Shown piece by piece: positions 9,039 to 17,876 of a stretch of 64,000 nt of DNA. Under the pieces are notes generated by a model that was not told where the DNA came from, did not search any database, and saw only the letters and a list, made by a program, of their open reading frames with translations. A program made the translations under genes and the position numbers. The stretch spans positions 1 to 64,000 of the forward strand of contig JACKNX010000010.1 in the NCBI GenBank assembly GCA_024234635.1. The letters run 5' to 3'. Positions within the stretch are counted from its first letter, which is position 1; each line of letters opens with the position of its first letter. The DNA comes from Pseudomonadales bacterium (GTDB taxonomy: Bacteria; Pseudomonadota; Gammaproteobacteria; Pseudomonadales; Azotimanducaceae).

Positions 9039-10034
9039 TCACAGCGGCCGGCGCAACGCCAGCATGGGCGGATGGGGCTCCAGGTAGACCTGGCTTTGTA
9101 CATAGGTATCGGGGAAACGGCGCAGGTGATGGCCCAGCAGCGTCAGGACGGACAACAGCGGCTGCTCGCCGCGACGGTAGGCTTCCACCAGCGAAGCCAG
9201 TTCCTGCCGCGATGCCGGGTCGAGATGCCGCCTGAGATACCCCTGAAGGTGGGAAAGCACATTGGCATGCCCGCCACGCGTGGCCACACGAGACAGACCC
9301 CGCATCAGTTCGCGGACATACCGGGCCGCGATACCGGGCAGGTCGCCGGAAAGATCCGCCAGCAACCGGCCGGTGTTGCGGTAGGCCTCGATGCTGTGCG
9401 CCATCAACAGATACTTGTAGCGGCTGTGAAATGCCACCAGCCGGCTGGCGGTAACACCTGCCGCCTGCAGCGCCTGCCAGTGCGCGTACGCAAAAACCCG
9501 CGTTACGAAATTCTCCCGAATGACCGCGTCCATCAGTCGGCCACACTCCTCAACCGGCAGCTCCGGCCAGGTATCCACAACGGCCCGGGCGTACACGCCC
9601 TGCCCCTTGCGCACCGGCAGCGAGCGATCTTCGGCCACCGCGTCGGAACGGCCATATACTTTCACCCGGTAGAGTCCGCAGCTGGGTGAATTCTTCATGA
9701 ACACGTAGCCACTGACCCCGCGCGATCGCAGTTGTTGCGCCGTTGCCTCACCGAAGTCACGCAACGCCTGAGTGACATCCAGACCGCGATCCACCACCCC
9801 GACTGCCCGCACATCGTCCGTCGTTCCCACCAGCCGGATCGGCGGACGGGGCACGGTCAGCCCGATGCCCATCTCCGGACAGACGGGCAGGAAGTCGAAC
9901 AAGCCGTCCAACGCTTCGTGCGGAAACGACGATCGCGCGCCGCTACCGTCGTAGCGCACCTCGGCGCCGGTCAGGCACTCACTGATCGCCAGACGCAGCG
10001 GCGCCTGCGGCCGAGGGGGCAGCGCCTCGTTCAT
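9039..10034 (-). CDS. DUF523-DUF1722 fusion protein (YbgA-like)
   Basis: A 331-residue protein with an N-terminal DUF523 domain and a C-terminal DUF1722 (YbgA) domain. The DUF523 part starts with LRLAISECLTGAEVRYDG and has CPEMGIG and the NSPSCG cysteine motif. The C-terminal domain begins after about residue 180 and contains SRYKYLLMAHS. ATG at 10034 is chosen because it overlaps the stop of the upstream acyl-CoA dehydrogenase by 4 bases. Such fusions often lie near photolyase/merR-type genes, but none is present here. The biochemical role is unknown; the cysteines suggest a metal or thiol site. Confidence 0.85.
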   Translation of the reverse strand: MNEALPPRPQAPLRLAISECLTGAEVRYDGSGARSSFPHEALDGLFDFLPVCPEMGIGLTVPRPPIRLVGTTDDVRAVGVVDRGLDVTQALRDFGEATAQQLRSRGVSGYVFMKNSPSCGLYRVKVYGRSDAVAEDRSLPVRKGQGVYARAVVDTWPELPVEECGRLMDAVIRENFVTRVFAYAHWQALQAAGVTASRLVAFHSRYKYLLMAHSIEAYRNTGRLLADLSGDLPGIAARYVRELMRGLSRVATRGGHANVLSHLQGYLRRHLDPASRQELASLVEAYRRGEQPLLSVLTLLGHHLRRFPDTYVQSQVYLEPHPPMLALRRPL

Positions 10035-10984
10035 CGCCCTGTGACAAAAGACCATACGTTATCGGCGCCGGTCCTCGCGATGTGCAGGCCCAGTTGCTGT
10101 TGCCAGAACGTCTCGTTGCCGTATTCCTCGCGCCACGCCCAGGCACGACGGGTGAAATGGTGCAACCGGTGCTCGTGGGTATAGCCGATGGCGCCAAACA
10201 CCTGGTGCGCAGCTTCACAGACGAGACTTGCCGCTTCCCCGACGCGCGCCTTGGCAACGGCAACCTCGTGTTCGGCACGATCGGTCTCGAGCGAATCCAC
10301 CGCTGCCCATACCGCGCGGCGCGCCGCGGCAACTTCCGCCGCCTGTACCGCCAGGGAATGCTGAATGGCCTGAAAATTGCTCAGCGTGCGGCCAAACTGC
10401 TCACGCTCACCCGCATAGCCAAGCGCACTCTGCAGAACCGTGCGCAACGCACCAATCGATTGAGCTGCACGCGCCAGCGCCAGCAGGGGTAATGGATCGC
10501 GTGCCAGGGAGATGCGACGGGCATCAGCGGGCAACGCGACCGTGTCCCGCGGTTCGCCCGCCATGTTCGCGCCTTCGGCCAGCACCGTCACCGCATCCAC
10601 CACCACGATCTCCGCGCTTCCGGGCACTACGCCGATGACCCGCTCGGCGACACGCCCCCATGGCACATCGACGATCGTCTCACCGGCAACCTCGCCGATG
10701 CCGGACACGCCGTCGATCGTTCCTGCCCAGGCATTGGCGAACAGCGTGTCCGCCAGCGGCAGCGGCACCGCGCTGGCTCCGGCGACGTCCAGGAACGCGT
10801 AGAGCTCGCCCAGCCCGGTCCCGCTGTCCGGACTGCCAACGGAATGGAACCCGGTCGCCAGCACGGACTGCCACAATGCCACCGGAAACACACCGGTTTC
10901 AGCAGCATCCAGCAGCGCTTTGTCCACGCCATCCGCGAACATGCGCGTGGCGGTATCAACAATGATGTTCGTCTGTTCGTTCAT
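10031..10984 (-). CDS. acyl-CoA dehydrogenase, short subunit
   Basis: A 317-residue acyl-CoA dehydrogenase-fold protein, shorter than the usual 380 residues. The central region has weakened FAD/substrate loop motifs, while the C-terminal helical domain is well kept (FGRTLSNFQAIQHSLA; VFGAIGYTHEH). ATG at 10984 has a GGGGAAG ribosome-binding site; longer versions of this frame run into the preceding gene. It lies 70 bases downstream of a full-length acyl-CoA dehydrogenase. This pairing resembles the heteromeric acyl-CoA dehydrogenases (FadE/ChsE type) of sterol and branched acyl-CoA degradation. Subunit pairing is inferred. Confidence 0.88.
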   Translation of the reverse strand: MNEQTNIIVDTATRMFADGVDKALLDAAETGVFPVALWQSVLATGFHSVGSPDSGTGLGELYAFLDVAGASAVPLPLADTLFANAWAGTIDGVSGIGEVAGETIVDVPWGRVAERVIGVVPGSAEIVVVDAVTVLAEGANMAGEPRDTVALPADARRISLARDPLPLLALARAAQSIGALRTVLQSALGYAGEREQFGRTLSNFQAIQHSLAVQAAEVAAARRAVWAAVDSLETDRAEHEVAVAKARVGEAASLVCEAAHQVFGAIGYTHEHRLHHFTRRAWAWREEYGNETFWQQQLGLHIARTGADNVWSFVTGR

Positions 10985-11054
10985 TTTTTCTTCCCCGGCT
11001 GTCCGCCGAACAGTCCGCTCCTGCCAAGCGTCCTTTCGACCAGCTTCGCTGTTT

Positions 11055-12191
11055 TCAACGCAACCCCAGACCGCGCGCGATGACGCCGCGGAGAATTTCC
11101 CGCGTGCCGCCCCGCAGGGTGAACGAGGGCGACAGCAGCTGCGTCTGTTCGTAGGCCGTACGCCAGGCGCGACGCGCATCGCGATCCGCCGGCGCCGCGA
11201 GGCGCGTCAGTTCCGGCAGCCATTTCTCGAAGTTGTTGCCGAGCTCCTTCACCAGGGCTGCCTCGACGTCCACCTGCTTGCCGTCGTTGAGCATGCCGGC
11301 CACCGATGCCGACATACGCCGCAATGTCATGAGATGGGCGGCAATGCGACCGATCACTGCCGCCTCATGGGGTGCAGGATCGGCACCTACCATGCGCACG
11401 AACTCCACCAGCACGCGGAACGCGGACAGAAACCGTTCGGGCCCCGACCGTTCGAAACTGAGCTCGGAGGTGACCTGTTTCCAGCCATTGCCCGGCTCGC
11501 CAACAACCCGGTCCTCGGGGACCAGCACATCCTCGAAGACAATTTCGTTGAAGTCCTCGCCACCCGCCATATTGCGAATAGGACGCACCTTCGCGCCGTC
11601 GTTGCGCAGGTCGACAATGATCTGCGACAGGCCGACGTGCCGATTCTTCCCCTCTGGCGGGGCGGTGCGTACCAGGGCAATCAGAAAATGGTTGCGGTGC
11701 GCATCCGTTGTCCAGATCTTGGCACCATTGATCACCCAACCACCGTCGACCTGCTTCGCCGACGTACGCACCGACGCCAGGTCGGAGCCGGTATTGGGTT
11801 CACTCATGCCGATGGAGAAATAGGCTTCGCCCCGGGTGATCGGCGGCAGGTACGCCTGTTTCTGCGCTTCAGTGCCAAACCGCAGCAGCAGCGGTCCGCT
11901 CTGCCTGTCGGCGATCCAGTGGGCGCTCACCGGAGCGCCCGCGGCAAGCAGTTCCTCGGTGACGACATAGCGATCGAAGAAGCTGCGCTCACCCCCACCA
12001 TAGGCCGCCGGCCAGGTCATCCCGATCCAGCCCCGCTCGCCGAGCTTGCGGGAGAACGCCGGGTCGTGGCCGGTCGTAAAATCCGAGTTCGGTTCCGCCA
12101 GGTGTTCCGGGTGTTCCGCGAGGAACGCCCGCACCTGCGCGCGCAGCGCTTCGCTTGCCTCCGGAAGCGTGACGCGATCCAGTTCCAGCAT
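11055..12191 (-). CDS. acyl-CoA dehydrogenase, full-length subunit
   Basis: A 378-residue flavoenzyme that introduces an alpha,beta double bond in acyl-CoA, passing electrons to ETF. Seen motifs are the FAD/substrate loop IGMSEPNTGSDLAS, VINGAKIWTTDA in the middle domain, and GGTREILRG in the C-terminal helices. It precedes the short dehydrogenase gene on the same strand by 70 bases and probably makes a complex with it. Substrate is unknown; related pairs act on CoA esters of steroid side chains or other bulky acids. Confidence 0.92.
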   Translation of the reverse strand: MLELDRVTLPEASEALRAQVRAFLAEHPEHLAEPNSDFTTGHDPAFSRKLGERGWIGMTWPAAYGGGERSFFDRYVVTEELLAAGAPVSAHWIADRQSGPLLLRFGTEAQKQAYLPPITRGEAYFSIGMSEPNTGSDLASVRTSAKQVDGGWVINGAKIWTTDAHRNHFLIALVRTAPPEGKNRHVGLSQIIVDLRNDGAKVRPIRNMAGGEDFNEIVFEDVLVPEDRVVGEPGNGWKQVTSELSFERSGPERFLSAFRVLVEFVRMVGADPAPHEAAVIGRIAAHLMTLRRMSASVAGMLNDGKQVDVEAALVKELGNNFEKWLPELTRLAAPADRDARRAWRTAYEQTQLLSPSFTLRGGTREILRGVIARGLGLR

Positions 12192-12325
12192 GGGTCAGGC
12201 CTCAATTGTCGAGCGCGCGATGATACCCCGTTGCGCGTGGAAACGAAGTCGGGGTACCGGCAGTCGGCTCGCCAGTGCCGGATGCCTCCGTTATCCTCTT
12301 GGCGACCAGAAGCCGGATACGCCTC

Positions 12326-12868
12326 ATGACGCCACCCCCCGCCTGCACGGCCCTGCTGGAAACCATTGCGCTTGGCGAAACCCGGGCTGCCGGTGTGCTC
12401 GACGCGTGGGCGTCGAGCACGCGCAACGCTGCCCTGCGCGAAACGCTGGCGCTGGTGGCACGACGGGCACGCACCCAGTCCGCCGTCATGGCCCAGCGGC
12501 TGCATGAACTCGGCGGCGCCTGTCGAGCCGATGCGTCCGCGCTCTTCGAAGCCGATCTCGCTTTCGCCGCGTCCGGGGCGGATGATGCGGACAAGTTTTC
12601 CCGTCTGTTCGATTTCGAACATCCAGCGTCGGACGATGCCCGCTCCACATTTTTCGATGACACCAGCATCGACCCCCTGACGGGTGAGCTTCTGGGCCGC
12701 TACATCGCCGAATCCCGCGACAGCGAGCGCCGGCTCCGGGCCTGTCAGGAGGCGATATGCCGCCCGCCGGAGGACAACGAGGAGGCCTCCCTGGCCAGTC
12801 TTGTCGACCGTCTGGACAGGCTCAACGAGACGCTGCGCGAGCTGAAAAGTCTGAGGAGCGGAGAATGA
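12326..12868 (+). CDS. ferritin-like helical protein with degenerate metal ligands
   Basis: A 180-residue, mostly helical protein. Residues 8-62 look like the first two helices of a ferritin/rubrerythrin-like bundle: a helix with LGETRAA, a short turn, then a helix ending in MAQRLHELGG. In ferritin-like relatives the second helix normally carries an ExxH metal motif, but here that place reads RARTQS, so iron binding is doubtful. The last 30 residues are a leucine-rich coiled-coil. ATG at 12326 is the likely start. The stop overlaps the next start by 4 bases. Family placement is from pattern only. Confidence 0.65.
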   Translation: MTPPPACTALLETIALGETRAAGVLDAWASSTRNAALRETLALVARRARTQSAVMAQRLHELGGACRADASALFEADLAFAASGADDADKFSRLFDFEHPASDDARSTFFDDTSIDPLTGELLGRYIAESRDSERRLRACQEAICRPPEDNEEASLASLVDRLDRLNETLRELKSLRSGE

Positions 12869-13269
12869 ACGAGGCGTTGTTCGATCGTTTCAGGCCGGTT
12901 CTGGAGGACATTACCGAACGCAGCAGACTGGCCGAACGATTCATCGACAAGGACGTATACCGCATTCTGGCCGCCACCGTCTGGGCCAACATCGTGCTCG
13001 ATCCGGATGGGGCGGGTGTCGACGAACTGGAACTGGAAGACGTTCACGACCTCATCAATTCCTGGTCGGCGGACATCCTTGGCGCAACTGACGGTTCCTT
13101 GACGGAAATGTTCCGTTTTCTCAATTCCAAGGCCGGCGAAAAGGCCATGCAGCAGGCTCGCCTCTCCGCGAATCACCGCGATCTGCTGCTCTACTTCGCA
13201 TCGGTGATCCTGGACCCCGACGGTCACAAGCGCTGGATGGAAACCGTCACCGATAAGCCATCACGCTGA
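12865..13269 (+). CDS. hypothetical protein, 134 residues
   Basis: A small soluble helical protein that I do not recognise. The ATG overlaps the preceding gene's TGA (ATGA), showing translational coupling with the ferritin-like protein and a likely shared function. It has no cysteine cluster, signal peptide or membrane segment. The last 23 bases overlap the convergent yjbQ gene. Confidence 0.72.
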   Translation: MNEALFDRFRPVLEDITERSRLAERFIDKDVYRILAATVWANIVLDPDGAGVDELELEDVHDLINSWSADILGATDGSLTEMFRFLNSKAGEKAMQQARLSANHRDLLLYFASVILDPDGHKRWMETVTDKPSR

Positions 13270-13663
13270 CCACAATCTCCCGATCGCGCGGACCATGCCG
13301 ATGCTCCCACAAGAACACGCCCTGCCAGGTACCCAGCACCAGCCGGCCTGACATCAGCGGAATGCCGAGACTTACCGCAGTGAGTGCCGCCTTGATGTGC
13401 GCCGGCATGTCATCCGGCCCTTCCTCGTTGTGGGTGTACAGCGGGTCGCGCTCCGGCACCAGACGATTCAGCCAGTTTTGAAGGTCCGCCCGCGCTTCTG
13501 GTGCGGCATTCTCCTGGATCATCAGACTGGCGGACGTATGTCGAACGAAAAGTGTGACAAGCCCCTCATTGACGCCACTTTCGTCAACGATCCGTCGAAC
13601 CCTGTGCGAGATGTCATAGAGCCCCTGGCCATGCACCGGTACTTTCATGACGACGTTCAACAT
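13247..13663 (-). CDS. YjbQ/UPF0047 family protein
   Basis: A 138-residue single-domain protein of the UPF0047 (YjbQ) family, sometimes annotated as secondary thiamine-phosphate synthase. Typical motifs are the FVRHTSASL strand and the C-terminal GTWQGVFLWEHRHGPR segment. Conserved His/Asp/Glu residues suggest a metal-binding barrel. ATG at 13663 is preferred over upstream in-frame codons; an ATG 15 bases further in is also possible. Physiological role is unclear in most bacteria. It converges on the small hypothetical gene with a 23-base overlap. Confidence 0.88.
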   Translation of the reverse strand: MLNVVMKVPVHGQGLYDISHRVRRIVDESGVNEGLVTLFVRHTSASLMIQENAAPEARADLQNWLNRLVPERDPLYTHNEEGPDDMPAHIKAALTAVSLGIPLMSGRLVLGTWQGVFLWEHRHGPRDREIVVSVMAYR

Positions 13664-13722
13664 GAGACTCCGTGCGGACGGTCGATCGAGCATAAACCAT
13701 CGACCGGACGGGACAACAGCCG

Positions 13723-16700
13723 ATGCAGCATCGATGGTCAGGACAGCCAATCTCGCGTGGTGTCGTTGCCGGTGTCGCCACATCGATCCTGTGTGTTGGC
13801 TTTACGCTCCAGACCTTCTTCTCGCATTCCGACTTCGCCATTCCCGCGTTCATCATCGCGCTCACGGTATCCAACCTCGCCACGAACCGCGGCCTGACGC
13901 TGCTGATCGCCTGTATTGGTTCGCTGATGCTGGGGTCTTCGCACACCGCGGAACTGACGGCGCTGACCACCGCGGACGGCTGGCGGCATCTGTCGACCAA
14001 TTTCCTGATCTCGTTCGCTGCCATCTGGATCGCCACCTCCATCCTGCTGTGGGATCCACGCCGGAAGAACGTGTCGATCGATGCACTCAACCATGCCCTT
14101 GAGAATTCGCCGACCGGTCTGCTGATGGTCAACGCCCGTGGCATCGCTATCAACGCCAACGGCAACCTCCTGCAGATGCTCGGCGTCAAGGCGGATACGG
14201 TGGTGGGCCAGCCCGTGCAGATGCTGGCCGCCGGTTCGCTCTGGCGCGTACTCAAGAGCGCCACGCAATCGCTGGACGCGTACAACGCCCTGGCAACCAC
14301 CTGCGATCTCACCGCTGCCGATGGCGCCACCCTGCATGTGTCCCTGCACGCGCACCGGCTGATGGATTCGAGCGGCAACCCGGGACACTACGTCATCCAG
14401 ATTCTGGATCTTTCCGAGGCCGTTGCACGGGAGAGAGCGTTGCTCAATGCCCGCAACCGCTTTGAAAAACTCTACCAGTACTCCAACGATCTGATCCTGT
14501 TCGTTGACGACGACGGCAGCATCCGTGGCGTCAACCCGCGGGTGCTCGAGGTTTTCGACCAGACCCTCGACGAACTCGTGGGCGTGGAAGTGGTATCACT
14601 TGTCGCCAGCGACGAGATATTTGTCATGGAGGAGGCGATCGCCCGCGCGCACGCCAATCCTGGCAAGCCACAACGGCTGAGTCAGTTGCATCTGCGCAAC
14701 GCCGGCGACACCGTGATCGAGACGCAGATCGTGAGTCTGGCGAACGACACTGGCATGTCGGGTATTGTCATCACGGGTCGCGAGATCACCGAACAGCTCA
14801 ATTCCATCAATCGTCTGAGGGCATCCGAAGCCCGCTTTTCGCGAATCTTCCACGCCAGCCCCGACGCAATCCTCATCACCCGCAACGTCGACGGCGCAAT
14901 CCTGGATTTCAACGCCGGCTTTACCAAGCTGTTGGGATACACGCGCGAGGAAGCCATCGGCAACCAGAATCTGTTGCCGCGCATCTGGGAGGACGCGCGG
15001 CAGTACGAACTCATCAGCCAGGAACTCGAGGCAGGTGGCGAGGCCGCCGCGCACGCAGCTCGCCTGATAAACAACGACGGCAGACCCCTGTATGCGGATA
15101 TCTCTTTGCGCTACATCGAGGTGGAAGCTGAAATCTGCGTTCTGCTGATCGCACGCGACATCTCCGAAGAAGTGAAGGCCCAGGAAGCGCTCCACGAGAG
15201 CCAGGCAAAGTTCTCGCAGGTGTTCACCCACAGCCCGGACGGCATTGCCATCATCCGGCACAGCGACGGCATCATCGTCGACATCAACGACGCTTTCGTT
15301 CGCGCCACCGGTTATCGCAAGTCCGATCTTGTGAACGAGCCTGTCACGGCGCTGCCCATATCCGGTGATGAACATTCGCGCACCGCGACCACCGACCTGC
15401 TGCGTCGCGAAGCCAATCACAAGAATATCGAGGTCGTACTGCGCTCGCGCAACGGCGGTGAGATACCTACGCTGGTGTCCGCCACTTCCATCAGCCTTGG
15501 CGCCGAGCGCTGCACGCTGTGCATTGCCCGCGATGTCAGCGTGCAGCGTGCGACGGAGTTGCGCCTGCGGGAAAGTGAAGTCCGTTTCCGCGGCACTTTC
15601 GAGAACGCGCCCATCGGCATCCTGCTCACGGACAACGACGGCAGGATCTTCGAGGCCAATCTGTTCGCCGCGGAACTCCTCGGGTATCGCCAGGACAAGC
15701 TGCCGGGAATTCACCTCGCCGAGCTGGTACCGCCGGAAGATCGGCCGTTCCTCAAGGAGAGCCTGGAGCGGCTGCATTTCGGCCAGGACAACACACTGCG
15801 CTCCGAACGTCGCATGGTCTGCCTGGACGGCACCGAAATCTGGACCAACTTCCACGCCGTCATGCAGCGGGAAGCCGAGATCGAGCGCTCGTACATGATC
15901 GTGCAGATTGCGGACGTCACCGAAACCAAGAACAGCCAGAAGCGTATGGAGAAGCTGGCCTTCTACGATACGCTCACCAACCTCGCCAACCGCACGCTGT
16001 TTCACGAACGTCTGCTGCACGCCATCGAACACACCCACCGTCGCAATACGCTGGCGGCCCTGATGTACCTCGATCTGGACCAGTTCAAGCGGGTCAACGA
16101 CACGCTGGGGCACGAGGCGGGTGACCAGCTGCTGAAAGAGGTTGCCCTGCGTCTGAAGAGCTGCGTGCGCAAGGAAGACACCGTGGGTCGCAGCGGTGGT
16201 GACGAATTCACGATTCTTCTCTACGACATTGCTTCTCCCGGCGATGCGGGAGTCGTGGCCGAGAAGGTCCTGGAGCGCCTGCGCGAACCCATCAATCTCT
16301 CCGGCCAGCCCCTGGTGGTCACCACGAGCATCGGCATCACGATTCTGCCGACCGATGGCGCCGCTCCCACCGAACTGATGAAGAACGCGGACCTCGCCAT
16401 GTACCGTGCCAAGGAGCGCGGGCGCAACAATTTTCAGTTCTACAGCGAGGAAATGAACACCAATGCCTCCAACCGCCTGCGGATGGAGTACGAAATTCGT
16501 ACCGCACTGCAGAACAACGAATTCGAACTCTACTATCAGCCCAAGGTAAGGCTGTCGGACCAGCGTATCGTGGGCATGGAATGTCTCATCCGCTGGGACC
16601 ACCCCACCCGGGGGCTCATCGGTCCCTACGAGTTCATCCAGGTCGCCGAAGAAACCGGCGCCATCGTCGACATCGGCAACTGGGTGATCCGCGCTGCCTG

Positions 16701-17265
16701 CGAGGCGGGTCGAATTTTCAGCGAGATGAACGGTCTTCCCATTTACACCGCGGTGAACATCTCGCCGCGCCAGTTCCGCGATCCCAATCTCGTGCAGACA
16801 ATCCAGCGTGCTCTTCGCCAGACCAAGCTGAATCCAAATTTCCTGGAACTGGAAATTACCGAAACGATGCTGATGCAGGACATCGACGTCGCATTGGTGA
16901 CGCTGAAGCGGCTGGCGGAACTGGGCCTGCGTTTCGCTATCGACGATTTCGGTACCGGGTACTCGTCACTGAACTATCTGAAGAAATTCCCCATCAACAC
17001 CGTAAAGGTGGATCGCAGTTTCATCATGGATATCCCCGATGTTCAGGATGACATGGAGATCACCGCCGCCGTCATTGCGATGGCCCACCGCCTGAAGATG
17101 GAGGTTGTGGCCGAAGGCGTGGAAACAGCGGAGCAGCTCCGATTTCTGCAATCACACAGCTGTGACTATGGGCAGGGCTACCTGTTTGCCAAACCCGTGG
17201 CGTTCAACGAATTCAGAAAACTGCTGACCACAAACGTCACACCGCTGCGCAGCGGCACCGCCTGA
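13723..17265 (+). CDS. membrane PAS5-GGDEF-EAL c-di-GMP regulator
   Basis: A 1180-residue inner-membrane protein. Residues about 10-108 hold three or four hydrophobic helices. Five PAS domains follow, beginning near 113, 240, 365, 490 and 613. The GGDEF diguanylate cyclase domain starts near 743 and has an intact SGGDEF at about 823. An RKED inhibitory-site motif (RxxD) sits five residues upstream of the GGDEF. The EAL phosphodiesterase domain starts near 925: ECLIRW at 952, NISPRQF, ELEITET, IDDFGTGYSSL and KVDRSF are all kept. Both active sites therefore look intact, so the net direction of c-di-GMP turnover may depend on the PAS inputs. It is transcribed away from yjbQ and appears monocistronic. 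Confidence 0.95.
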   Translation: MQHRWSGQPISRGVVAGVATSILCVGFTLQTFFSHSDFAIPAFIIALTVSNLATNRGLTLLIACIGSLMLGSSHTAELTALTTADGWRHLSTNFLISFAAIWIATSILLWDPRRKNVSIDALNHALENSPTGLLMVNARGIAINANGNLLQMLGVKADTVVGQPVQMLAAGSLWRVLKSATQSLDAYNALATTCDLTAADGATLHVSLHAHRLMDSSGNPGHYVIQILDLSEAVARERALLNARNRFEKLYQYSNDLILFVDDDGSIRGVNPRVLEVFDQTLDELVGVEVVSLVASDEIFVMEEAIARAHANPGKPQRLSQLHLRNAGDTVIETQIVSLANDTGMSGIVITGREITEQLNSINRLRASEARFSRIFHASPDAILITRNVDGAILDFNAGFTKLLGYTREEAIGNQNLLPRIWEDARQYELISQELEAGGEAAAHAARLINNDGRPLYADISLRYIEVEAEICVLLIARDISEEVKAQEALHESQAKFSQVFTHSPDGIAIIRHSDGIIVDINDAFVRATGYRKSDLVNEPVTALPISGDEHSRTATTDLLRREANHKNIEVVLRSRNGGEIPTLVSATSISLGAERCTLCIARDVSVQRATELRLRESEVRFRGTFENAPIGILLTDNDGRIFEANLFAAELLGYRQDKLPGIHLAELVPPEDRPFLKESLERLHFGQDNTLRSERRMVCLDGTEIWTNFHAVMQREAEIERSYMIVQIADVTETKNSQKRMEKLAFYDTLTNLANRTLFHERLLHAIEHTHRRNTLAALMYLDLDQFKRVNDTLGHEAGDQLLKEVALRLKSCVRKEDTVGRSGGDEFTILLYDIASPGDAGVVAEKVLERLREPINLSGQPLVVTTSIGITILPTDGAAPTELMKNADLAMYRAKERGRNNFQFYSEEMNTNASNRLRMEYEIRTALQNNEFELYYQPKVRLSDQRIVGMECLIRWDHPTRGLIGPYEFIQVAEETGAIVDIGNWVIRAACEAGRIFSEMNGLPIYTAVNISPRQFRDPNLVQTIQRALRQTKLNPNFLELEITETMLMQDIDVALVTLKRLAELGLRFAIDDFGTGYSSLNYLKKFPINTVKVDRSFIMDIPDVQDDMEITAAVIAMAHRLKMEVVAEGVETAEQLRFLQSHSCDYGQGYLFAKPVAFNEFRKLLTTNVTPLRSGTA

Positions 17266-17297
17266 CCCGGACGACGCAGCCCATCGGATGATCGTTG

Positions 17298-17876
17298 TCA
17301 GGTACCCGGGTGCAGTAACGCGGGACCGTTGATCTCCGCATCGATGCCCTTCAGCAACGCTTCCAGACCGCCTTCACGCAGAAGCCGTCCGTATTCGGTG
17401 CGACGCACCGCTAGCTCGCCGCGCCCTTCCGTGACGACATCGAATACGCGATTGCGCCGGAAGCGATAGAGCCGACGTGTCGGCACGGCATTGGTGCGCT
17501 CCTCCGTAGCCTCGATCTCCATGCCTGCACTGCCTTTGCCTGCCCTCAGATCAATGAAGCGCAGACCTGGCACACCACGATACCGCCGCAGCAGCCTGGT
17601 CACCCAGAGCTGCTGCAGGCGAACCTTGAGACTCTCCTTTTCCTCTTTCGTGAACGATTCCCACCTGGCGCCGACGACTACCCTGGCGATTGCATAGAAA
17701 TCGAACACCGCTGCCACTACCGGTTGCAACAGCGCTTCATCGCGCGCCGAAGTCGGGTCACCTTCACGGGCAACGGCGAGGAGCGCCGCATGCAGACGCT
17801 CAAGCTGTGCCTCGGGCCCCGCGGCGATGCCGACCGAGCAGGACAGCAGACAGACCACTGCCAGCGCCCCCCTCAT
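17298..17876 (-). CDS. MlaC/Ttg2D-like periplasmic protein
   Basis: A 192-residue protein with an N-terminal signal peptide (VVCLLSCSVGIAAG, cleaved around residue 20) and an MlaC-type body: helix-rich N-terminus with a VVAAVFDFYAIARVVVG segment, then a beta-sheet with YRFRRNRVFDVV. MlaC proteins shuttle phospholipids or other hydrophobic ligands across the periplasm. The ATG at 17876 overlaps the stop of the TRAP large permease gene by 4 bases. An MlaC-like gene coupled to a TRAP operon is unusual; no mlaA, B, D, E or F gene is in the window. Confidence 0.78.
   Translation of the reverse strand: MRGALAVVCLLSCSVGIAAGPEAQLERLHAALLAVAREGDPTSARDEALLQPVVAAVFDFYAIARVVVGARWESFTKEEKESLKVRLQQLWVTRLLRRYRGVPGLRFIDLRAGKGSAGMEIEATEERTNAVPTRRLYRFRRNRVFDVVTEGRGELAVRRTEYGRLLREGGLEALLKGIDAEINGPALLHPGT

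Noticed and set aside
14596..16602. 668-codon open frame antisense to the PAS-GGDEF-EAL gene
   Set aside because: It is a shadow caused by high GC and codon bias; no family motif, and the plus strand encodes a clear multidomain protein.
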